Below, one piece after another: positions 57,774 to 64,000 of a stretch of DNA of 64,000 nt. The position numbers were made by a program, and so were the translations under genes. The stretch comes from Lumbricus rubellus (taxonomy: Eukaryota; Annelida; Clitellata; Crassiclitellata; Lumbricidae), in the NCBI GenBank assembly GCA_945859605.1, contig OX243825.1, forward strand, positions 22,042,894 through 22,106,893. The letters are read 5' to 3'. The notes beneath the pieces were generated by a model, which was not told the DNA's origin, did not search any database, and saw only the letters and a program-made list of their open reading frames with translations. Within the stretch, counting starts at the first letter, position 1; each line of letters begins with the position of its first letter.

Positions 57774-57923
57774 ATGGCTGAATCGGAGTATCTGCGGCAA
57801 GCAGTTGGTGAACCACTAGCAAAATGCCTTACAGATGTTGTTCTTCATCGACCTAATGATCCGATCGAGTATATTGCTCTCTGGCTTTACAAACATTCTG
57901 AAAATGTAAAGAATGAGCTTCAG
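57774..57923 (+). CDS. DYDC-like exon 1: DPY-30 motif
   Basis: 50 codons from MAESEYLRQAVGEPL to VKNELQ before GTATGT. A possible UTR acceptor (TATGTTTCAAG) ends at 57757-57758. Confidence 0.82.
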
Positions 57924-59973
57924 GTATGTACTCATTGTCCTATGTATTGTTGTAAAGGATATTCCGAACAAGTACAATTGCAGAAATGAGGAAAGTTGCC
58001 AAAGAGCAAACCTCACCCTGTGACAGCTTTTTCTTAAGCACTACGATATGTCTATACTTGAATTAGAACTCGTTTCTGTCAATAAAAAGACAAAAAGCCA
58101 TGAATCAAGTTCTGAATTAATACATTTCAAAGCATTATATTATAATTTATATTTTTAAGCAGGACTGCAAAATTATTTGATAACTTGTTTATAAATCCCA
58201 TAACTCCATGCACTGAGAGACATTATTTCTTTAAAACAGCGGGCCAAAGAGGCTGAACAACTGGCAAAAGAAATTGAAGAACAGAAGATAGCTAACGAAA
58301 TGATGATTCAGTTAGCCTTGGAAGAGGAGCAGCAGCACCAGAAAGAAGCGGAGCAAGCTGCAAAACAATTGGAAGAAGCTGAAAGGTTGCAGGTAAGATG
58401 GGAAACTGTCTTCCATGATCATACATTTGTGGGGCGCGGTGGTCTAGTGGTGGCGTCGTTGCCTTGGAGCCGGAAGGTCCGAGGTTCGAATCCACCTCCC
58501 CGCGTAAGGACCTTGGGCAAGTCCTTCACTTACAATTGCTCAGCGCTTCGGCGTGAAACTCCGATGCAGTGTCCGCTCTGCATCGGGAGCGCCTCTGAGC
58601 AGAGATAGCTTGAAGGGGCGCTATAACAAGTGCACATACAAACATACATCGATTTTCAGTTCAAATCAATTTTCGTTTAATCAAGACTTCAGGCTGGCAG
58701 AACGCAGCCTGTTACATACAATTAATTTCAGTGCTAAAAGTGTAAAAAAAGTGCCTGGACGCCCCATAGGCCTACCCTTCCAAAAGAAGTGCCAGATAGC
58801 CCCAAACATTTTCAGGTGTGCTGGCCAAATAAGTGGCAGGACGGCATAGAGATTTGAAAATAAGTGCCAGGACGCCGTCCATGACCGTCCTGCCACACTT
58901 TAAGCTCTGCATACAATTAATTTTACAAATTATGTTTTATGTGTAAGTTCAGTTCATATGCAACACAAATAAATATTCAGTTTGATTAATGTAGATGGTT
59001 TTGACATGAGTTTGTTCTAGGATTTGATAGGCTAAAAATGTTTTTAAAGTACTCTGTCTACAGATAAAGTTGCAAGTATCTTTTTCGGGAAGAGTGAAGC
59101 CATGAGTCTGAGGACTTACCTTGGACGAAGCTCATGACCACAGGAAGGGCGAGGCAGAGGGAATAGTCTATAATGACCAAGGATCCACAAATTTAATAAA
59201 TGTAGCAGCACATTTTTCCCCAGAAAAATTGAAGAGGTGCTTTTGCATGTAAAGTGGAGGTATTCACTGGTAGAATTAAGAAAAAAATAGAGGATAAAAT
59301 TGGATGATAAACTAAAAATACATCATCAGAAACAAAAGAGATGAGAAGAGTAAAAACCTTCGACTGGTGCATGTCACGCAGCTCAAATAGTGGTTTATCC
59401 TCATCCCTCCAGGGCCGGATTAAGCAATGTGGGGTCCTGTTCGGGAAATTTTAACGGATGAAAAATTTTCGGGAAAATCATACCATTTCATCCGCCAAAA
59501 AAGTTGATGACCTTTTTTTTAGTCATCTGGCGAAATTTTCGGGAAATTAGTCGTTTCGTCGAAATTTCCTCCAAAAAATTCTCTTTCCCATTTGTGGGGG
59601 CCCCCCTAAAGTGTGGGGGCCCCTGTTCGACCGAACATGTTGAACATGCCTTAATCCGGCCCTGCATCCCTCCCTAAAAGCGGGGGAACTAAATCAAATA
59701 CTGTTCATGTGGCATATATTTTAGATGCATCACACAGATACTTCTGTCGACAAACATGAACCAGTTGGTACAGTGCTATCTGCCACTGACAGACAGGGCG
59801 ATAACGAGGAGGAGGAAGAGGAAACTGAGGAGGGCGATGAAGAGGAAGAGGAGGAAACAGTGACACGTGTGCAGTCAAATACTTCTCAAATCGTCACAGA
59901 ACCGAACGTCGATCCCGATCAGTCGGGAGAGATGAAGCAGACCAGTGAACAAGACGTTCAAAGAGATATGTAA
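57774..59973 (+). CDS. DPY30-domain protein, DYDC1/DYDC2-like (3 exons)
   Basis: Small protein of 183 residues; human DYDC1 and DYDC2 are of similar length. Coding exons are 57774-57923, 58240-58392 and 59725-59973, all phase 0 with GT-AG borders. Residues 12-46 form a DPY-30 dimerisation motif (GEPLAKCLTDVVLHRPNDPI then EYIALWLYKHSENVK). Residues 51-101 are a highly charged coiled coil and the C-terminus has two runs of Glu (about 129-148). Family members act in cilia, flagella or sperm, or dock to partners through an amphipathic helix. The role here is inferred from that. The in-frame GTG at 57762 is not taken as the start. Intron 2 contains a SINE and two MITEs. Confidence 0.8.
58240..58392 (+). 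CDS. DYDC-like exon 2: coiled coil
   Basis: 51 codons, RAKEAEQLAKEIEEQKIANE to QLEEAERLQ, between TTAAAACAG and GTAAGA. The SINE starts 38 bp into the following intron. Confidence 0.8.
58431..58650 (+). mobile_element. tRNA-derived SINE, subfamily A, in DYDC-like intron 2
   Basis: GGGGCGCGGTGGTCTAGTGG (box A-like, close to tRNA-Glu/Asp), box B GGTTCGAATCC, full body and tail. Confidence 0.9.
58729..58909. mobile_element. MITE, family CAGTGCTAAAAGTGT, with a 14-bp flanking duplication
   Basis: Ends CAGTGCTAAAAGTGT and (reverse complement) CAGAGCTTAAAGTGT. CATACAATTAATTT is repeated exactly at 58715-58728 and 58910-58923. Interior repeats AAGTGCCTGGACGCC. In DYDC-like intron 2. Related copies near 3997, 10918 and 33291. 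Confidence 0.82.
59410..59664. mobile_element. hAT-like MITE, 255 bp, DYDC-like intron 2
   Basis: TIRs CAGGGCCGGATTAAG and CTTAATCCGGCCCTG, exact 8-bp duplication CATCCCTC at 59402-59409 and 59665-59672. Shares the GTCATCAACTTTTTTGGCGG interior (inverted) with the MITE at 618. It ends 60 bp before exon 3. Confidence 0.88.
59725..59973 (+). CDS. DYDC-like exon 3: acidic C-terminus and stop
   Basis: Starts after ATATATTTTAG; 82 codons with Glu-rich runs, then TAA. AATAAA at 59974-59979 follows the stop directly, but a later signal is more likely to be used. A minus-strand SINE begins at about 59996, so it may lie in the 3' UTR. Confidence 0.7.
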   Translation: MHHTDTSVDKHEPVGTVLSATDRQGDNEEEEEETEEGDEEEEEETVTRVQSNTSQIVTEPNVDPDQSGEMKQTSEQDVQRDM

Positions 59974-59995
59974 AATAAATGGTAATGGTTGTTGT

Positions 59996-60217
59996 TTGTA
60001 TGTGCACTTGTTATAGCGCCCCTTCAAGCTCTCTGTCCTACTCAGACGCGCTCCCGAATGCAGAGCGGACACTGCATCGGAGTTTCACGCCGAAGCGCTG
60101 AGCAATTGCGAGTGAAGGACTTGCCCAAGGTCTCTACGCGGTGGCTTGAGGGTGGATTCGAACCTCAAACCTTCCGGCTCCAAGGCAATGACGCCACCAC
60201 TACACCACCGCGCCCCA
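59996..60217 (-). mobile_element. tRNA-derived SINE, subfamily A
   Basis: Minus-strand copy: GGGGCGCGGTGGTGTAGTGG head, box B GGTTCGAATCC, tail CAAGTGCACATACAAAC. It may lie in the DYDC-like 3' UTR. Confidence 0.9.
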
Positions 60218-60312
60218 CAATAACATTTCAATAACAGATATTATTCAGCATCACTTTTGGTAGTTTTGGGCAACCGATATATTTTGTGTGTTCAGTCCTT
60301 CATTTTTTTCTC

Positions 60313-60498
60313 ACATGTATTTGCTCTAGTGCCCTTTCAAGCTCGCTACTCAGAGGTGCTCCTGACTACAGCGCGTATACTGCATCAGAGTTTCATGCCG
60401 AAGTGCACAAGCAATTGCGAGTGAAGGATTTGCTCAAGGTCCCTACATGGTGGCTTGAGGTGGATTCGAACCCTTCGGCTCCAAGGCACCGAACCCAA
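60313..60498 (-). mobile_element. tRNA-derived SINE, head-truncated
   Basis: Minus strand: a shortened box B region (GGGTTCGAATCC), body and tail; the box A segment is missing. Confidence 0.75.
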
Positions 60499-61324
60499 CA
60501 AAAATCATTTTTCCTTACTTCAATAAGCTTGCAGCTGTTCTAACTGACCCTTCTTGCACTCCTATTGATGGGCGATAGAACTGTTAATAATGCTTGTTTT
60601 GTTTTTTACTTTCAGCTTCTGAGCAACAAATGCACGAATGACTGAAACAGAAGTTTGTGCTTTATAACTAAGGGAATGTGACCTTCATTAATTATAATTT
60701 TTTTCAATTCATAACTTGAAATGAACAGTAGACAGATGACTTTGAGCATATGGGTGAAAACTGTCAGCTTTGGACTCAAACTAAACACCTCATCGTAGGT
60801 ACTCTGCACGTATGTATGTAATTCTTGAGAAGTCAGCCAAACAGCAAGTTACAAGAACAATTGCATCTGGATCGGGACACTGCCCTTGGGAAAAAAGCAA
60901 CATCCAAGACTTGCATGCAATTCCAGGCTGAGTCAGACTCCTGGGTCAAAGTACGAGTCCTCATATCCCAAGGCCAAGTTCGAGTCTTTCAACTTTAAGT
61001 CGAGTTTATAAAGTTTAATATTGTTTAGTTTTAAGTTCTTAGGCCTGCATTTGAACACTGTTGGACAATACAGCACTTTTGCTGGTAAAATGCACCTGAT
61101 GCAAGGTCCACGTAAGGCAACATCGATTACTATCGTATTGTTTAGTGTTAAGTGTTTTGTTCTCCGTTTCAGAAAAACATGGTTTGACATGATGGACTTT
61201 GAAGAAATATTTATCAACTTAAACTAAGATGCATGGCTTTCACAGCATTTAAGTCTAAATGTTTGTCATCGTAAATTCAGCATCTTTGTGGTATTGAAAA
61301 ACTATTGTTCAGCCCCCTTACACA

Positions 61325-61380
61325 ATGCAGCCTCTGAGTAGTTTTTTGAAGGGGCGCTATATAATTGCTCTGAGTGAATG
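61325..61380 (+). repeat. LINE/SINE 3' tail
   Basis: TGCAGCCTCTGAGTAG, then TTGAAGGGGCGCTATATAATT. Confidence 0.55.
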
Positions 61381-61407
61381 AGTTATTACCACCTGACAAA
61401 TTCAATC

Positions 61408-61625
61408 GTGGGGCACGGTGTAGTGGATATTTTGTTGCCTTGCAGCCAGAGGGTTGCAGGTTCGAATCCACCTCAAGTCACCGCGTAAGGACCTTGGGCA
61501 AGTCCTTCACTCGCAATTGCTCAGCGCTTCGGTGTGAAACTCATAATACAGTGTCTGCTCTGTAGTCGAGAGCACCTGAGTAGGAATTGAAGGGGTGCTA
61601 TAACAAGTGCACATACCGTACAAAC
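61408..61625 (+). mobile_element. tRNA-derived SINE, subfamily B
   Basis: GTGGGGCACGGTGTAGTGGA (3 bp lost in box A), box B GGTTCGAATCC, full body, tail ACAAGTGCACATACCGTAC. Confidence 0.88.
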
Positions 61626-62188
61626 AAAGCGTACGTCTGGTCATGGACAATGATAGCCATCATAAAGCATAATGGAGCAAAAAGCCCTGCCTCATACAAG
61701 TTTATGTCCATGCATAAACTACCATACTAATTCGATAAATCACATGTGTAAAGGTTTGGACATGTTTAACAAGTGATTTTGTGATTGCAGAAGTATGAAG
61801 TATCATTATCTGCCATAGGACACATTTGGTAATATTTCAAATATCATGTGACATTAAAGACTTAATGCAATTAAATATTACTAGTCTTAGGTGGCTTCAG
61901 AATTGCAGGACTGTAAAGTCATTGTATATCATTGAAGTCCGTCATCATAAGCCACCATAATAGTAAAGACCAAAGTTTAAATTCTCAAGTAATTAAAACC
62001 GTTAATTAATTAAATACCTAAAGTAACGTATTTTATGCCACTCTATCTGGAGACAGATCTACGGTTAGCAGTGACGTCAATTCTTTGAGGTAAAACTGTA
62101 TTTTAGCGTATTTTATTCCAAATGCGTAAACTCAAAAGAAATAGCGTATTTAATTAAAACTGATGGAGAAGTTCAATACAGGGATGTA

Positions 62189-62467
62189 GGACATTTCCCC
62201 CCCCCCCCGGACATATTCCCCCCGGACATATTCCCCCCGGAAATTTACCCCCTCGGACATTTCCCCCCCTTTCCATAAGGGTCCCTATGTTAATGAATGA
62301 CTGCACTAACCTATCACTAACCCTAACCAACCCTCACGATGCCTAACCTATAATATGTACAGAGGGGGAAATTGTCCGGGGGGGGTAAATGTCCTAGTCA
62401 AAAACGGGGGGAAAACGTCCGGGGGGGGTAAATGTCCGGGGGGAATATGTCCGGGGGGTAAATGTCC
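62189..62467. mobile_element. Middle element of the nest: GGACATTT foldback
   Basis: Ends GGACATTT and AAATGTCC, flanked by GTA on both sides (62186-62188 and 62468-62470). The left arm repeats GGACATATTCCCCCC and the right arm repeats its complement, so most of it can form one hairpin. Confidence 0.7.
62275..62350 (+). mobile_element. Innermost fragment: left end and satellite of the TA-flanked MITE family
   Basis: Reads AGGGTCCCTATGTTAATGAA, then GACTGCACTAACC joined directly to TATCACTAACCCTAACC. This matches the left end and satellite of the element at 56352 without its 475-bp insert. Confidence 0.7.
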
Positions 62468-62977
62468 GTACAGACATGAACCGTTACAACGATTTCTATA
62501 ACATAATACACAAATGCACACGCTAAATAATAAAATACGCTAAAATACATGATATCGATTTTGAGAGAATAAAATACGCTAAAATACAGTTTTACCTTCT
62601 TTGATTTGGCTTCAGAATTGCAGGACTAAAAATATCATTAAATAATTCGTATTAGTCAGTCATCATAAGCCATTGATCGGTTACATTAAATGGAAGTGAT
62701 TTAACTCCCAGCAGCATATTGGTTACATTGATAGGATAAATATTCCTTCAGACATTTCTAAGATCTATCCAGTTATTAGATTTACATGTGTAATCAAAAA
62801 GGCAAGACGCACACAGCGACAGTTCGCCGGATATGTCTTGCCGTTATAAATTACAATTTGGCTTTCATAGCTAAATATGCTACCTATTCATATATTCATT
62901 TAAGCATGGTTTGTGAATAGTTTCACGAAATCTACAAATCATGATTTAAAGATTTTATCTGATAATTTTTATGACAG

Positions 62978-63090
62978 CCAACTACAACAGTGCATGACAT
63001 GATGCAAAAGACCAAAGAGGAACCGGAAGCTGCCCAAGAGTCACTCTTCCAAGTTCTTCAGCGTGCGTGCTTAAGCCAAAGATATTAAAT
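62978..63090 (+). CDS. Candidate exon of an unidentified or alternative transcript
   Basis: A good acceptor (TTTTTATGACAG) precedes a block open in only one frame: PTTTVHDMMQKTKEEPEAAQ then ESLFQVLQ. It either ends at TAA near 63090 after QRACLSQRY, or splices at a GTGCGT at 63063. Charged, non-repetitive composition suggests real coding sequence. It is phase-compatible with DYDC-like exons 1 and 2, so an alternative 3' end is possible. The protein is not recognised. Confidence 0.3.
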
Positions 63091-64000
63091 AATCAAGCTT
63101 TTCTGATAGGCGATTTAACGACGCTGAAACTTTATTATGCGCCTTCATTAAATACAACGACTGTGCAAATCATTTGCTTTCCTAGAAGTTTCTCCCTTCG
63201 TACGACGTCAATTGCTTCCAAAGTTAATAATTATTCGGATCACACTAGAGATGGGGCAGCGAATTAGGCCTGTAGATGTAAAATTTCTGGCATTGAATAG
63301 CGTTTTCCGTCGCGGTCTTAAAGCAATAAACTGCGAATCGAGAGAGTGATTTCAAGGGTCATGCTGAGAGTTACCATCAACTATAAATACGGTTTACAAT
63401 AGCCTACTTTACATAACATCGAGCGAATCCGCTAATCGTCATCAACTGTAGCGTGATACTCTCTGACTGGCAGTGACTGCGTTTGTTATTTCCCTTCTGT
63501 GTGCAAACCAGAAGTCAGATCTGATGGCACACTGTCAGGTCATCTTCAACCACCATTCTCCAGTTGTGGCGAGTAGGCCTACACCTTCGCAGCGAAGGTA
63601 AGCGGTGGTAAGCGAAGGTAAGAAAGGGTAGGAGAAGGTGAGAGGAGGTAAAAGAAATCGCAAGTTGCTTTTACGCACAGGCATTGTTGCCCACATAAAT
63701 TTTTGCAGGAGGTGCCAAAAATAAACAAAAGCCTGTCACCAATAATATTATTGTTCTTTATCTTAATAATAAATAAACTAGAGGCCTATGCTTAGGCTAA
63801 AACGAAAATGCACGAATAATAATATTATTCATTAGTAATAGGCCTACTATATACTAGCCTATATTAGGCAACCTTAAGTCTTTCAGGCCTATTAGCGCAA
63901 GACTAGGAGCCTAGGCCTATACATTGACGTCACGATTAGTCATCACCAAAGCTCATTAATCTTTATTGATGAGAGATATTATTCCGTGCTCTGCCTCTTA
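63091..64000. other. No gene recognised
   Basis: Spacer with several TAGGCCTA strings and a GGTAAGCGAAGGTAAG-type short repeat at 63596-63655. Confidence 0.5.

Larger units (their letters stand above)
62089..62596. mobile_element. Outer foldback MITE of a three-level nest
   Basis: Inverted ends GGTAAAACTGTATTTTAGCG and its mirror at 62577-62596, exact 8-bp duplication TTCTTTGA at 62081-62088 and 62597-62604. The arms contain further GCGTATTTTATT repeats. A second element occupies its middle. Confidence 0.88.
61893..62672 (+). repeat. Direct-repeat pair around the nested elements
   Basis: GGCTTCAGAATTGCAGGACT at 61893 and 62608, and GTCATCATAAGCCA at 61941-61954 and 62659-62672, frame a segment of about 715 bp that contains the three-level nest. 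Confidence 0.75.

Overview
The window is eukaryotic nuclear DNA, most likely from a marine invertebrate deuterostome (echinoderm- or hemichordate-like). The genes are split by GT-AG introns, and the spacer is full of tRNA-derived SINEs, LINE tails, short terminal-inverted-repeat (TIR) elements and microsatellites. The palindromic octamer TAGGCCTA recurs from end to end. I have the impression that this octamer is frequent in echinoderm genomes, so the phylum is an inference, not a demonstration.

Three protein-coding genes can be supported, all on the + strand. (1) A protocadherin with seven cadherin repeats and one transmembrane helix: a large exon at 20202-23195 joins in phase to a cytoplasmic-tail exon at 25067-25606. 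(2) A complete long-chain acyl-CoA synthetase of the ACSL1/5/6 type: 20 coding exons between 30124 and 53050 join in frame at every junction to give 692 residues. (3) A small DPY30-domain protein of the DYDC1/DYDC2 type: three exons between 57774 and 59973 give 183 residues. One further exon-like block lies at 62978-63090. No classical tRNA, rRNA or CRISPR locus was recognised.

Layout. 1-20 kb is gene-poor and made of repeats: a hAT-like MITE at 618, a mariner-like foldback element at 6914, large GT/GC, CTGT and ATC tracts, and decayed LINE pieces. 20-26 kb is the protocadherin, with a hAT-like element of about 960 bp and two short MITE copies in its intron. 26-30 kb is spacer and the likely 5' region of ACSL, holding a SINE fused to a broken LINE tail. 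30-54.7 kb is ACSL, whose introns carry SINEs, hAT-like MITEs, a 2.26-kb TA-flanked element, minisatellites and tetranucleotide arrays. 55-64 kb holds the DYDC-like gene among many SINEs and MITEs, and a three-level nest of elements near 62.3 kb.

The three genes have unrelated roles (cell adhesion, fatty-acid activation, probably cilium or sperm biology) and I see no sign of shared regulation. The most informative material is the mobile-element record. Many MITEs keep exact target-site duplications. One TA-flanked element sits between two copies of an ACSL exon end, the second copy having decayed into a stop-containing pseudo-exon. A telomere-like-satellite MITE exists in a filled and an empty form. 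Translations and motifs were read by eye; no database search was run.
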